NCBI GenBank assembly: GCA_902575815.1
Contig: CACGTA010000004.1
Span: 16,575 to 80,574 of the forward strand
Source: an uncultured Alphaproteobacteria bacterium
Lineage (GTDB): Bacteria > Pseudomonadota > Alphaproteobacteria > HIMB59 > GCA-002718135
DNA: 64,000 nucleotides
Reading direction: 5' to 3'
Shown: in pieces, positions 50,236 through 60,740 of the stretch
How positions within the stretch are numbered: position 1 is the stretch's first letter
Layout: the number at the start of each line of letters is the position of its first letter
Program-made: the position numbers and the translations under genes
The notes under the pieces: generated by a model
Seen by the model: the letters and a program-made list of their open reading frames with translations, nothing else
Told to the model about the DNA's origin: nothing
The model's database searches: none

Positions 50236-53200
50236 TTAACTAGAAATTTTATTCTTATACCAATTCTTAATGTTTTCTCTAAACATTAATGCTGATGGTG
50301 TTACAACTAATGTGAGAAATGTCGCAAAAAGTAGTCCAAATACTATAGCTGTTGATAATTGAACCCACCACTGGGTATCTGGCGAACCTCTGGTTATTTC
50401 TCTAGATATGAAGTCAACATTTGTCATTGTAACCATTGGTAATAATCCTAGTACTGTTGTAGTTGTTGTAAGTAAAACTGGTCTTAGTCTCTGTGCCCCT
50501 GTTTTGATAATGGCTTCTCTAATACTAGATGTTTTAGTCTTTAAAAAATCAAATGTATCAATCAATATAATATTATTATTTACAACTATTCCAGCAAGAG
50601 CAATTACTCCAACTCCTGACATAACAATACCAAATGGCTGTGCTGTTACCATTAGACCTATAAAAACACCAGCTGTCGACATTACTACTGCAAAAAGAAT
50701 TAAGAATGCACTATAAAAACTATTAAACTGCAATAGAAGTATCATTAGCATTAAAAATAAAGCTACACCAAAAGCTCCTGTTAAAAATTCTTGAGCTTCT
50801 TTTTGATCTTCATTTTCTCCAATAAGTTCAGCCCTTACTTTGTTATCTAATTCATAACGAGGTAAATCTAAAGTTCTTCCTCTCCAAGACGGAGCAGTAT
50901 CTGAAATTCCTAATACGTACTCAAGTTCTTTTACTTTTCCGTCAGGATAAGTTCCAGGCTCTACATCTGCCTGAATATTTATAGCATTTTTTGAATCTAC
51001 TCTAATTATATTTCCTGTTCTGCTATTTGGAACAATTTCTACAAAATTGGATATAGGAACTAAACCATTTGAAGTAGTCACTCTTAAGTTATCAATTCTA
51101 TCCAATGTTCTTCCTTCGTTTGGATAACGAAGATAAAGTGGTATACTTTCATTACTATCATCAGGTCTATATTCACCAAGTTTAAGACCGTTTGTTGCAA
51201 GTTTAATTACATTACCAATTGATGTAATGTTAGCTCCAAACTTAGAAGCTTGTTTTCTATCTACATTAATTTCCCATTCTATCCCAGGTGCTGGTAAATT
51301 ATCTTCTACATTCATTAACTTTGGATAACTATCCATGAATTTTTTAAGCTTAATTCCTTCAGCTATTAAAAGTTGCTTATTATCACTGGTTAATTTAATG
51401 TTAATTGGTTTACCTTCACCAGGACCACCTTGTTGTTCTCTTGACTCTACTTTAATCCCATTGATGCTTTTTGTAGCTTCCAAAATTTCTGCAAGAATTA
51501 CTTTTGATTTTCTTCTTTTATCCCAATCTGTATATTCCAAACTTATTGATCCGATGAAGTCTTCTGATGCCTCTGATTGTTCACTTACATTTCCACTTAA
51601 AGAATAAATATTTTTAAATTCTTGTCTCTCCGATTGAAGCTTTAAAATAATATTCTCAACTCTTGATACATAATCTTTTTTTTCTTCAACTGAGAGATTA
51701 CCTCTTGCAAAGACTACGATTTTTGCAAGATCTGGCTCAACATCTGGGAAAAATTCTACACCTTCTCCAACTTTAGTATAGGTGTAGTTTACAGCAACTA
51801 ATATTACTAAAGCACTAATCATCACCTTTAAAGGATGAAATAATAAGAAGTTTAATACTTTTGCATAAAATCCAACAAAACCAGTTACGTTTAAAACAGG
51901 TTCATTTGATTCTGAAGATAAGATTTTTGCATTTTTAGAAACTAATTTATCTGTAGAATTTACATTTTCTGAAATTTTATAAACTCTTGGTATAATTCTT
52001 ATAAATACAAATATAAATAAAGCGAAGCTCAATAAATATTTTCCAATTGTTATAAATAAACTAAATCTTTCAAGATTTAATAATCCAAATCCATAAGATA
52101 ATAGATTGTAAAAAATTAATGATATTAGTAATGGTACAATAAATTGGAGAAGTATTCTTGAAACAGTATTTAAAATAGATCCTAAAACTGGGACAAACAG
52201 TAGTGCCATAAACAAAGAAGAAATAAGAACACATATAAGTGTTATTGGTAAATATTTCATAAATTCACCAGCTATACCAGGCCAGAATATTAAAGGTAGA
52301 AAGGCTGCCAGGGTAGTTGCAGTCGAAGATATAATTGGTAGTGACATTTTTTTTGATGCATTTGCGAAAGCATCTTTTACACCAAGTCCTTCTTTCATTT
52401 TTCTATCTGCATATTCAACAACAACAATTGCTCCATCGACTAATAGTCCTACAGATAAAATTAGAGCAAATAATACAACTATATTAATAGTAAAACCCAT
52501 TACAGAAAGAGCTAATAAACCTGATAAAAACGATCCTGGAATAGATACACCAACTAATAAACCAGACCTAACTCCTAATGCTCCTAAAATAATAATTAAA
52601 ACAAGGATTATAGCTGCTATGACATTGTTTTCCAGACTATTTAACATAGTTTTAATTCCTTTTGATTGATCATTGCCAAAAGAAATTTCAACATTTTCAG
52701 GAAAACTTTTAGCAGTAATTGCAGTTATTCTTTTTACTTCTTCAATAGTATTAATAATATTTTCACCAATTCTTTTAGAAACATCAATAGTTATTGAATT
52801 AGATCCATTTACATTTGCATAAGATTGCCTATCTTCAAATGTTCTTTTAACTTCAGCAATATCCCTGAAAGTAATAACTGAATCTCCGTTAGTTTTAACA
52901 GGAGTATTTAATACATCTTCAATAGTTTCGTATAAACCTGGAACTTTAATATCAAAACTTCCGTCACCAGTGTCTTGACCACCAGCAGATACCATTTTAT
53001 TATTTTCTCTAACAATATTAATAAGACTCTCAAGATTGATACCATAGCTATCAACTGCAGTTGGATTAATTAGTATGTCAACTTGTTCATTTCTTTTACC
53101 GCCTATTTTAGCTTCTAAAACACTAGGAATTGTTTCTATATCATCTTGCAAAATATCAGCTAAATCTTGAAGTGTTCTATTAGGCACATCTCCACTTAAA

Positions 53201-53631
53201 GATATAGAAAGGATAGGAAACGTACTTATATTTACTTCGTTAACTGTTGGTTCATCTGCTTCACTAGGTAGATCACCCTTGGCTCTATCAACTTTATCCC
53301 TGATATCAACCATAGCTTGATCAGAGTCAAAACCAGCATCAAATTCTAATAAAACATTGCCTCCGCCTGAATAAGCTGTTGATCTTACTTCTCTTACTCC
53401 TTCAACAGTTTTAACTTCGTCTTCAATTGGTTTAACTAAAAGCCTTTCAGAGTCTTGTGCAGAAATACCATTTTGACTTAGTGAAATATAAACTATTGGT
53501 ATGCTTACATCAGGAGATGATTCTTTAGGCATTGTGATATAAGTAGATGCGCCTGAAAAAATTATAAAAATAAGTATTCCCATGAAAACTCGGGAATGGC
53601 TAATTGCATAGTCTATAATATTTATTTTCAT
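50236..53631 (-). CDS. RND efflux permease (AcrB/MMPL family)
   Basis: SRVFMGILIFIIFSGASTYITMPKESSPDVSIP, ALILSVGLLVDGAIVVVEYADRKM, GVIALAGIVVNNNIILID. Confidence 0.93.
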   Translation of the reverse strand: MKINIIDYAISHSRVFMGILIFIIFSGASTYITMPKESSPDVSIPIVYISLSQNGISAQDSERLLVKPIEDEVKTVEGVREVRSTAYSGGGNVLLEFDAGFDSDQAMVDIRDKVDRAKGDLPSEADEPTVNEVNISTFPILSISLSGDVPNRTLQDLADILQDDIETIPSVLEAKIGGKRNEQVDILINPTAVDSYGINLESLINIVRENNKMVSAGGQDTGDGSFDIKVPGLYETIEDVLNTPVKTNGDSVITFRDIAEVKRTFEDRQSYANVNGSNSITIDVSKRIGENIINTIEEVKRITAITAKSFPENVEISFGNDQSKGIKTMLNSLENNVIAAIILVLIIILGALGVRSGLLVGVSIPGSFLSGLLALSVMGFTINIVVLFALILSVGLLVDGAIVVVEYADRKMKEGLGVKDAFANASKKMSLPIISSTATTLAAFLPLIFWPGIAGEFMKYLPITLICVLISSLFMALLFVPVLGSILNTVSRILLQFIVPLLISLIFYNLLSYGFGLLNLERFSLFITIGKYLLSFALFIFVFIRIIPRVYKISENVNSTDKLVSKNAKILSSESNEPVLNVTGFVGFYAKVLNFLLFHPLKVMISALVILVAVNYTYTKVGEGVEFFPDVEPDLAKIVVFARGNLSVEEKKDYVSRVENIILKLQSERQEFKNIYSLSGNVSEQSEASEDFIGSISLEYTDWDKRRKSKVILAEILEATKSINGIKVESREQQGGPGEGKPINIKLTSDNKQLLIAEGIKLKKFMDSYPKLMNVEDNLPAPGIEWEINVDRKQASKFGANITSIGNVIKLATNGLKLGEYRPDDSNESIPLYLRYPNEGRTLDRIDNLRVTTSNGLVPISNFVEIVPNSRTGNIIRVDSKNAINIQADVEPGTYPDGKVKELEYVLGISDTAPSWRGRTLDLPRYELDNKVRAELIGENEDQKEAQEFLTGAFGVALFLMLMILLLQFNSFYSAFLILFAVVMSTAGVFIGLMVTAQPFGIVMSGVGVIALAGIVVNNNIILIDTFDFLKTKTSSIREAIIKTGAQRLRPVLLTTTTTVLGLLPMVTMTNVDFISREITRGSPDTQWWVQLSTAIVFGLLFATFLTLVVTPSALMFRENIKNWYKNKISS

Positions 53632-53636
53632 TTAGA

Positions 53637-54878
53637 TTAGTTTATTGTTTCACCAATACTAATATATTCTTGACCACTTACAATTAAATTTACTTTCTCG
53701 GGTAATCCAGAAACCCACATGCCGTCTATTGTATCCTTAATTGTTTTGGTTGGATAGAATGTAACCTTATTATCATTATCTACAGCTTTAACACCTACGG
53801 TCCCATCGTCTAATAAAGTTAGTATAGAAGGTGGTATTTTGTGAGCTTTAAGTTCTGAACCTTTGATAATAATTTTAGTTGTTATTCCACTTTTATAAGA
53901 GAGATCTTTGTTATCAGCTTCAATCGTAATTTCGAATGTTCTTGTACTAGTTTCGGCTGATGGAGAAATAAAAGATATTATTCCATTTTTTTTAATACCA
54001 TTACTATCTTCAATTAAAGCTTTAGTACCAACACTCACTTTATTTACATCAAATTCAGATAAATAACCTTCAATCTTGATAGGGTCTAAATCAATTATAG
54101 TAAATAGGGGAGTACCAATTGAGATAAATTCAGTTTCCTCAACCATCTTTTCTGAAATAATTCCATCAAATGGTGCCTTGATAGTAGTTTTTTCTATATC
54201 TAGTTTTATGTTCTTTAAAATTGATTTTACATTTGAAATTTGAGCTTCAAGGTTTGCTAAGGTAGATTCAAATTTTATTTTAATATCTTCTCTATCCGCT
54301 TGCGCATTGGCAAGATTAAAAGATGCTAAACTTAATTTTGATTTTGAACTTAAACCTTTATCAATAAGTTGTTTTGCAGATGCATATTCAATTTCATACA
54401 ATTCAATTCTCTCAACATTTTGTCTAAGTAGATTATCTCTGTTTTTTTCATTTAAAATTAATTCTTTATTAAGTCTTTCTAAATCTTTTTTTGCACTAGA
54501 AAGCTTTTCATTTCTATCCTCTAGTGAGATTGTAATCATTTCAGCATTTAGAGATACTCTATCTCCTCTTGCAAATTGAATATTATCTATGTTGCCAGAT
54601 GTTTCAGATTTAACATCAATTTTTTTATTATGAATAGTTTGACCTTGTAATTCAATAGATTGATCAATTAAACTGGAAATAAATACCTTTGTTTCAACAG
54701 AAAATGTAAAATCTTTATTATCGTTATTTTCTGTATTTTGTGAATATGATGTTTCTGTTTCAGTGCTAGTTTCTGTATCATCGTCTTGGGCAACAACATT
54801 ATTTGTAAATTGACCAGAACCAATCCATCCAACAACAGCGGCAAGTATTATGAAGGCTATAAATATTGATCTTTTCAT
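53637..54878 (-). CDS. RND efflux periplasmic adaptor (membrane fusion protein)
   Basis: GNIDNIQFARGDRVSLNAEMITI, TIKAPFDGIISEKMVEETEFISIGTPLFTIIDLDPI. Confidence 0.9.
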   Translation of the reverse strand: MKRSIFIAFIILAAVVGWIGSGQFTNNVVAQDDDTETSTETETSYSQNTENNDNKDFTFSVETKVFISSLIDQSIELQGQTIHNKKIDVKSETSGNIDNIQFARGDRVSLNAEMITISLEDRNEKLSSAKKDLERLNKELILNEKNRDNLLRQNVERIELYEIEYASAKQLIDKGLSSKSKLSLASFNLANAQADREDIKIKFESTLANLEAQISNVKSILKNIKLDIEKTTIKAPFDGIISEKMVEETEFISIGTPLFTIIDLDPIKIEGYLSEFDVNKVSVGTKALIEDSNGIKKNGIISFISPSAETSTRTFEITIEADNKDLSYKSGITTKIIIKGSELKAHKIPPSILTLLDDGTVGVKAVDNDNKVTFYPTKTIKDTIDGMWVSGLPEKVNLIVSGQEYISIGETIN

Positions 54879-54947
54879 TAAATATCGTACATGTCATATA
54901 TATTAAAGTTACTAAAAAACAATTTTTTGTTAACTTTATTATCTTTT

Positions 54948-55547
54948 ATGAAATCAAAAAACTGGGTTAATAGACAAAAAAATGATCAGTTTGTAAAGAA
55001 AGCTAAACAGTTAGGGTATATAAATCGAGCTGCGTTTAAACTAGAAGAAATTGAGCAAAAATATAAAATAATTGAACACTCTAGAGAAATACTAGAGCTT
55101 GGATCTTCTCCAGGTGGTTGGACTCAAGTCATCTTAAATTACAATTCAAAAACTAATATAACCTGTTTTGATTTATTAGATATGAAAATTAATAATCAAC
55201 GTATAGCTTTCTATAGAGAGGATTTTTTAAAATTTAATTTTACTAATTTAAAAAATAAATTTGATTTGGTTTTATCAGATGTAGCTCCTAATACAACTGG
55301 TCATCAATCAACAGATCATCTCAGGATAAGTCAATTAATATATGAAGTTATAGACAGTTTAGAAATAATATTAAAAAAACAAGGATCATTTATATTCAAA
55401 ATTTGGAAGGGAGAGGAAGAAAAGGAAATTATAAAGATGCTTAAAAAAATTTTTGATAAAGTTGAGTATTTTAAGCCAAAATCATCAAGACAAGAATCAA
55501 GTGAAATATTTATAATATCAAGAGGATTTAGATTGCATGAAGAGTAA
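54948..55547 (+). CDS. rlmE: 23S rRNA (uridine-2'-O-)-methyltransferase RlmE/FtsJ
   Basis: INRAAFKLEEIEQKYKII, ILELGSSPGGWTQVIL, DLVLSDVAPNTTGHQSTDH; start set to Met at 54948. Confidence 0.9.
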   Translation: MKSKNWVNRQKNDQFVKKAKQLGYINRAAFKLEEIEQKYKIIEHSREILELGSSPGGWTQVILNYNSKTNITCFDLLDMKINNQRIAFYREDFLKFNFTNLKNKFDLVLSDVAPNTTGHQSTDHLRISQLIYEVIDSLEIILKKQGSFIFKIWKGEEEKEIIKMLKKIFDKVEYFKPKSSRQESSEIFIISRGFRLHEE

Positions 55548-57090
55548 ATTAGAAACTATTTTAATTGTAGATTATGGATCTCAATACACACAATTAATAG
55601 CTAGAAGAATAAGAGAGTTAGAAGTCTTTTGTCTTGTCTATCCTTTTAATAAAATTACGAAAAAAATTTTAAATGAAATCAAACCATCGGCATTTATATT
55701 ATCTGGAGGACCTAGATCAGTACTCGACAAAAATGCCCCAAAATTAAATCAAGAAATTTTAAAAATGAAAAAACCAGTTCTAGCAATTTGTTATGGTATG
55801 CAATTAGTAACCAAAAATTTGAAAGGTGTAGTAAAACGTTCTACGCATAGAGAGTATGGTCACACTATCATAAATATTAAGAAAAAATCACTTTTATTTA
55901 AAGGAATAAACAAACGAAAAATCAAAGTATGGATGTCTCATGGAGATAATATCAATAAAATACCAAAACTTTTTTCAATAACATCTTTATCAAACAATAA
56001 AATTATTTCATCAATTGAAAATAATAAAAATAAAATTTATTGCCTTCAATTTCATCCTGAGGTCTATCATACAGATTTTGGTTCAAAAATAATTAATAAT
56101 TTTACTTTAAATATTGTAAATATTAAAAATAAATTCAAAATTAAAAAATTTATTGAAAATAAAGTATCAGAATTAAAAAATGAAATTAAGAATAAAAAAA
56201 TAATCTGTGGTTTATCTGGAGGCGTAGATTCCACAGTTACTGCATATTTATTAAGCAAAGCCGTTAACAAAAATCTTTATTGTATTTTTGTTGATCACGG
56301 TCTTCTAAGAAAAAATGAAGCTAACGAAGTGTCAAAAATATTTTCCAAAAAATTTGGCAAAAACTTTACTAAAATAAATGCTTCTAATATTTTTTTAAAA
56401 AATTTAAAAAATGTTTCTGATCCAGAGAAAAAAAGAAAAATTATTGGCAAAACATTTATAGAAGTTTTTGATAAAGCAGCTAAAAAAATATCAAATGTAG
56501 ATTATTTAGGGCAGGGGACTCTTTATCCAGATATTATAGAAAGTATTCCATTTTTTGGTGGTCCAACAGCTAAAATCAAAAGTCACCATAATGTTGGGGG
56601 TTTACCAAAAAAAATGAAATTAAAAATTGTGGAGCCATTAAGAGAATTATTTAAAGATGAGGTAAGAAATGTTGGAAGGCAATTAAAAATAGATAAACAT
56701 TTACTTTTAAGACATCCTTTCCCAGGTCCAGGTTTAGCAATCCGAATACCTGGGGTAATTGATAAAAAAAAGATCTTAATTCTTCAAGAGGCAGATCATA
56801 TTTTTATAGAATATCTAAAAGAGAAAAATCTTTATAATAAAATTTGGCAAGCTTTTGTTGTTCTTCTACCAGTAAAATCAGTAGGTGTTATGGGGGATGA
56901 AAGAACATACAATTACTCTGTTTCACTTAGAGCTATTACTTCAGTGGATGGAATGACAGCGGATTTTTATATGTTTACAAATAATCAATTAAAAGAAATA
57001 TCATCTCGTATAATTAATAATGTTAAAGGTATTAACAGAGTATTATATGACTTTACATCTAAACCTCCTGGAACCATTGAGTGGGAATAA
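55537..57090 (+). CDS. guaA: GMP synthase (glutamine-hydrolysing)
   Basis: ILIVDYGSQYTQLIARRIRELEVFC, AICYGMQ, ICGLSGGVDSTVTAYLL, C-term SKPPGTIEWE. Confidence 0.97.
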   Translation: MKSKLETILIVDYGSQYTQLIARRIRELEVFCLVYPFNKITKKILNEIKPSAFILSGGPRSVLDKNAPKLNQEILKMKKPVLAICYGMQLVTKNLKGVVKRSTHREYGHTIINIKKKSLLFKGINKRKIKVWMSHGDNINKIPKLFSITSLSNNKIISSIENNKNKIYCLQFHPEVYHTDFGSKIINNFTLNIVNIKNKFKIKKFIENKVSELKNEIKNKKIICGLSGGVDSTVTAYLLSKAVNKNLYCIFVDHGLLRKNEANEVSKIFSKKFGKNFTKINASNIFLKNLKNVSDPEKKRKIIGKTFIEVFDKAAKKISNVDYLGQGTLYPDIIESIPFFGGPTAKIKSHHNVGGLPKKMKLKIVEPLRELFKDEVRNVGRQLKIDKHLLLRHPFPGPGLAIRIPGVIDKKKILILQEADHIFIEYLKEKNLYNKIWQAFVVLLPVKSVGVMGDERTYNYSVSLRAITSVDGMTADFYMFTNNQLKEISSRIINNVKGINRVLYDFTSKPPGTIEWE

Positions 57091-57227
57091 TATAAATAAT
57101 TGATTTTGTTATATTTTTAAATTTAAGATTTATGTATGCATTTTAAGAATTACTAAATTGCCTATATCGTATTATTAAAAAAACACATTTAAACTAACCT
57201 CAGATTTAAATTAGGAGGTATAATCAA

Positions 57228-58205
57228 ATGAAAATATTTTTAATATTTATTACTTCAGTTCTCTTATCTTTCAATAGTTTTGCAAATACTAAAATATCTT
57301 TTGCTTTAGATTGGAAATTTGAAGGACCAAGTGCACCTTATTTCTATGCAATAGATAAGGGACATTTTGGTGAAGAAAATTTAGAAGTTGAAATATCTGC
57401 GGGTAAAGGATCCTTAGATGCAATTCCAAAGGTTGCAACAGGAGCTTTTCCTATTGGCTTTGCAGATATAAACAGTTTAATCAAATTCTTAGATCAAAAT
57501 CCTGGAGCGCCAGTTATGGCAGTTATGATGGTTTATGATAAACCTCCATTTGCAATTGCTGGAAGAAAAAGTCTTGGTGTTACAACTCCATCTGATTTAG
57601 AGGGAAAAATTCTTGGTGCGCCACCACCTGATGGTGCATGGGCACAATTTCCACCATTTGCTTCTGCAAATAATATCAATGTTGATAATATAACAGTGGA
57701 GCCAGTAGGTTTCCCAACAAGAGAACCGATGTTAGCTGAAAAAAACGTTGATGCTATAACAGGGTTTTCATTTTCAATGTTTTTAAATTTAGTTCGTCTT
57801 GGTGTTCCTGAGGATGATATATCAATTATGTTGATGGCAAACTATGGATTAGAATTATATGGTAATGCCATAATAGTTAACACTGATTATGCAGATGCAA
57901 ATCCTGAAATAGTTAAAGGTTTTTTAAAAGCTGTATCAAGAGGATGGGCTGATGCTATGAAAAATCCTGAAGACGCGGTGAAGAGTATGGTTGAAAGAAA
58001 TCCAGCTGCTGATTTAGCTTTAGAGACAAGAAGATTGATACTAGCAATAGAAGGAAATGTTAATACTGATTATGTAAAAGAAAACGGTATGGGTAATATT
58101 GACATTGCAAGAATGGAAAAAGCTTTAGGACAGTTAGCAGAAACATACGAATTCTCATCTGATCCAGAGATTTCATCATTTTTTACCGATAAATATTTAC
58201 CTTAA
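57228..58205 (+). CDS. ABC transporter substrate-binding protein, NMT1/ThiY/SsuA-like
   Basis: Signal peptide, KISFALDWKFEGPSAPYFYAIDKGHFGEENLEVEI; AGGAGG SD. Confidence 0.88.
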   Translation: MKIFLIFITSVLLSFNSFANTKISFALDWKFEGPSAPYFYAIDKGHFGEENLEVEISAGKGSLDAIPKVATGAFPIGFADINSLIKFLDQNPGAPVMAVMMVYDKPPFAIAGRKSLGVTTPSDLEGKILGAPPPDGAWAQFPPFASANNINVDNITVEPVGFPTREPMLAEKNVDAITGFSFSMFLNLVRLGVPEDDISIMLMANYGLELYGNAIIVNTDYADANPEIVKGFLKAVSRGWADAMKNPEDAVKSMVERNPAADLALETRRLILAIEGNVNTDYVKENGMGNIDIARMEKALGQLAETYEFSSDPEISSFFTDKYLP

Positions 58206-58213
58206 TATTTTTT

Positions 58214-58240
58214 TATGGGGTAGACTATTTCTACCCCATA
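58214..58240 (+). repeat. 10-bp stem hairpin between substrate-binding protein and ATPase genes
   Basis: TATGGGGTAG-ACTATTT-CTACCCCATA; no long T-tract. Confidence 0.7.
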
Positions 58241-58255
58241 TACTAATCATAACTT

Positions 58256-59029
58256 ATGCATATCAATATTGAAAAGGTTTCTCATCAATATGAAACTAAA
58301 CAAGGTATGCTTCCTGTTTTAAAGAATCTTTCCCTATCAATTAAAAGAAAAGGTTTTACTGCTATAGTTGGACCTTCAGGTTGTGGAAAATCTACAATAA
58401 CTAGATTAGTCAGTGGATTAATTAAACCAACTCAAGGTAGTATTTTTATTTCAAATAAAAAAATTACATCCCCACTTTCTACTGTAGGAATGGCTTTTCA
58501 AAATCCAGTTTTGTTAGAATGGAGAAATGTAATTAAAAATATAATTCTTCCACTTGAGATAGTATCAAAAAATATGACTTATAATCAAAAGAGATCGAAT
58601 GCATTAGATCTGCTTAAGTTAGTGGGATTAGAAGAATTTGAAAATAATTTACCATCTGAATTATCTGGTGGAATGAAACAAAGAGTTTCACTTTGTAGAT
58701 CTTTAGTTCATAGTCCAGAGGTCTTAATTTTAGATGAGCCTTTTGCAGCTCTAGATGCATTTACAAAAGAAGATTTGTGGGATGTTATGCACAAATTAAA
58801 AAAAGAAAGAGACTTCACATGTATTTTAATAACTCATGATTTAAGAGAAGCTGTTTATTTAGCCGATCAAGTAATTGTTTTATCCGGAAGACCAGCTTCA
58901 TTACAATACGACGTTAAAACTAATTTTAATGAAGAAAAAAAAATCTCTGATTTATATTCATCAGAAGTATCACAATTACTTGCAACACTTAGAAATCAAA
59001 TCGAAATAGCTCAGAATAAAAATGATTAG
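58256..59029 (+). CDS. ABC transporter ATP-binding protein (NitT/TauT type)
   Basis: GPSGCGKSTITRLVSGL, LSGGMKQRVSLCRSL. Confidence 0.93.
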   Translation: MHINIEKVSHQYETKQGMLPVLKNLSLSIKRKGFTAIVGPSGCGKSTITRLVSGLIKPTQGSIFISNKKITSPLSTVGMAFQNPVLLEWRNVIKNIILPLEIVSKNMTYNQKRSNALDLLKLVGLEEFENNLPSELSGGMKQRVSLCRSLVHSPEVLILDEPFAALDAFTKEDLWDVMHKLKKERDFTCILITHDLREAVYLADQVIVLSGRPASLQYDVKTNFNEEKKISDLYSSEVSQLLATLRNQIEIAQNKND

Positions 59030-59780
59030 AATCAATAATTTTATTATACCTTTATTTAGTCTTATAATTTTTTGTTTGTTATGGGAATTGTTAGTTTGGT
59101 ATAATAATTGGCCAAATTATAAAATGGCTTCCCCTTCAGATTTATGGCCAGCATTTTGGAAATTTAAACATCTCTTTTTAATCTACGGTTGGGAAACTTT
59201 TTGGAGAACTGTTGTAGGATTAATATTGTCTGTTTTGGTAGGATTAAGTTTGGGTATTTTGATGGGGTTTTCAAAAACTATTAGAATAGGCTTATATCCT
59301 ATTCTTGTTGGTTTTAATGCTATTCCTAAAGCAACAGTAGTTCCAGTAATTGCATTAATATTTGTTGGTATGCACAATATGAATACAATTATAATTGTAA
59401 TTCTTATTTCATTTTTCCCAATCTGTGTTTCAATTTCGATTGGATTGTCAACTTTGGAAAGAGAATATGAAGACATACTTTTATCTTTAGGTGCTAATAA
59501 ATTTGAGATTTTTTATAAAATCGCTTTACCAAAAACATTACCAGAATTTTTTGGAGCATTAAAAGTATCAACAACACTCGCTTTTATTGGAACTAATTTG
59601 ATGGAGATTATTGAACCCCATGGAAAAGGATTAGGACATTTGTTTGATAGTGGAAAAATTAGCGCAGATTATCCGTTAATGTTTGCAGTATTGATCACAT
59701 TGGCTGTTATGGGAATATTTTTATATTATATTGTAGTTTATCTTGAAAATATTTTTGCTGGTTGGGCCATTAGAAAATAA
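59022..59780 (+). CDS. ABC transporter permease (NitT/TauT type)
   Basis: TFWRTVVGLILSVLVGLSLGILMG, LGANKFEIFYKIALPKTLPEFFGALKVSTTLAF. Confidence 0.92.
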   Translation: MIRINNFIIPLFSLIIFCLLWELLVWYNNWPNYKMASPSDLWPAFWKFKHLFLIYGWETFWRTVVGLILSVLVGLSLGILMGFSKTIRIGLYPILVGFNAIPKATVVPVIALIFVGMHNMNTIIIVILISFFPICVSISIGLSTLEREYEDILLSLGANKFEIFYKIALPKTLPEFFGALKVSTTLAFIGTNLMEIIEPHGKGLGHLFDSGKISADYPLMFAVLITLAVMGIFLYYIVVYLENIFAGWAIRK

Positions 59781-59834
59781 AGTTTAGAAAGATAAAGTTT
59801 AATAATACAAAATGTTAAATAAAATCGTTAATAT

Positions 59835-60164
59835 TTAATTTACTAACTTAAAAATGTTTCGATTTAAAGATGATATCAGTGCATCTAAACTTTCAAATTT
59901 TTTGTTTTGATTTTTTGATTTTAAATTATAAAAAATTTTCCTTTTTTTTCTTTCTAGTGATTTATTTAGAACGCATTCTGGAGCTGCTAGACTATGTTTA
60001 AATATATAAAAAAATGCATTATTTTTATTAAAATCAATAGCATAATCTTTCCATTCTCCACTAGAGACTCCTTTAGAATATAGATTTAAGATTTTAGCTA
60101 GCTCATCTTTGGAAAAATAGAGATTGTGATTGTTAGTTGAAGCACTAGATGTTACTAAGCCCAT
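59835..60164 (-). CDS. DUF2794-like protein
   Basis: YFSKDELAKILNLYSKGVSSGEWKDYAIDFNKNNAFFYIFK resembles the alphaproteobacterial DUF2794 pattern. Confidence 0.75.
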   Translation of the reverse strand: MGLVTSSASTNNHNLYFSKDELAKILNLYSKGVSSGEWKDYAIDFNKNNAFFYIFKHSLAAPECVLNKSLERKKRKIFYNLKSKNQNKKFESLDALISSLNRNIFKLVN

Positions 60165-60187
60165 AATTAAGAATATAACAAAAATTT

Positions 60188-60739
60188 ATGCCTGTAAATG
60201 CTCCAAATGATAATTTAGATGTTTTAGCACCATCATTTAATCTTAAAAATATTGATGATAAAATGCTTTCATTAGATAATGCAAAAGGATTAAATGGTAC
60301 TGTTATCGTTTTTATATGTAATCATTGTCCATATGTTAAAGCAATTGCAAGTAGATTAAAAAAAGATGCTGATGAGTTACTAGAACACTCAATAAATACA
60401 ATTGCCATTATGTCTAATGATGTAATTAACTATCCTGATGATTCATTTGATAATATGAAAATTTTCTCTGATAAATATAAATTTAATTTTCCGTATCTTT
60501 ATGATGAAACACAAGAAGTGGCAAAAAATTATAATGCTGTTTGTACTCCAGATTTTTTCGGTTTTGATAAAGATCTTAAATTAAAATATAGAGGTAGAAT
60601 GGACTCAGGTGTAATGAATGAAAAGCACAATTCAAATATTGAAAGAGATCTTTTTAATGCAATGATTAAGATCAAAAATGAGGGAGTAGGGCCAACTAAT
60701 CAAATAAATAGTATTGGCTGTTCAATAAAATGGAAATAG
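60188..60739 (+). CDS. Thioredoxin-like redoxin/AhpC-TSA family protein
   Basis: VIVFICNHCPYVKAIASRLKKDADELL, YDETQEVAKNYNAVCTPDFFGFD. Confidence 0.9.
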   Translation: MPVNAPNDNLDVLAPSFNLKNIDDKMLSLDNAKGLNGTVIVFICNHCPYVKAIASRLKKDADELLEHSINTIAIMSNDVINYPDDSFDNMKIFSDKYKFNFPYLYDETQEVAKNYNAVCTPDFFGFDKDLKLKYRGRMDSGVMNEKHNSNIERDLFNAMIKIKNEGVGPTNQINSIGCSIKWK

Positions 60740-60740
60740 T

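Noticed and set aside
57091-57227. Possible TPP riboswitch before the ThiY-like SBP
   Set aside because: No CTGAGA...ACC..GAACCTGATC core elements found; only an SD (AGGAGG) is evident.
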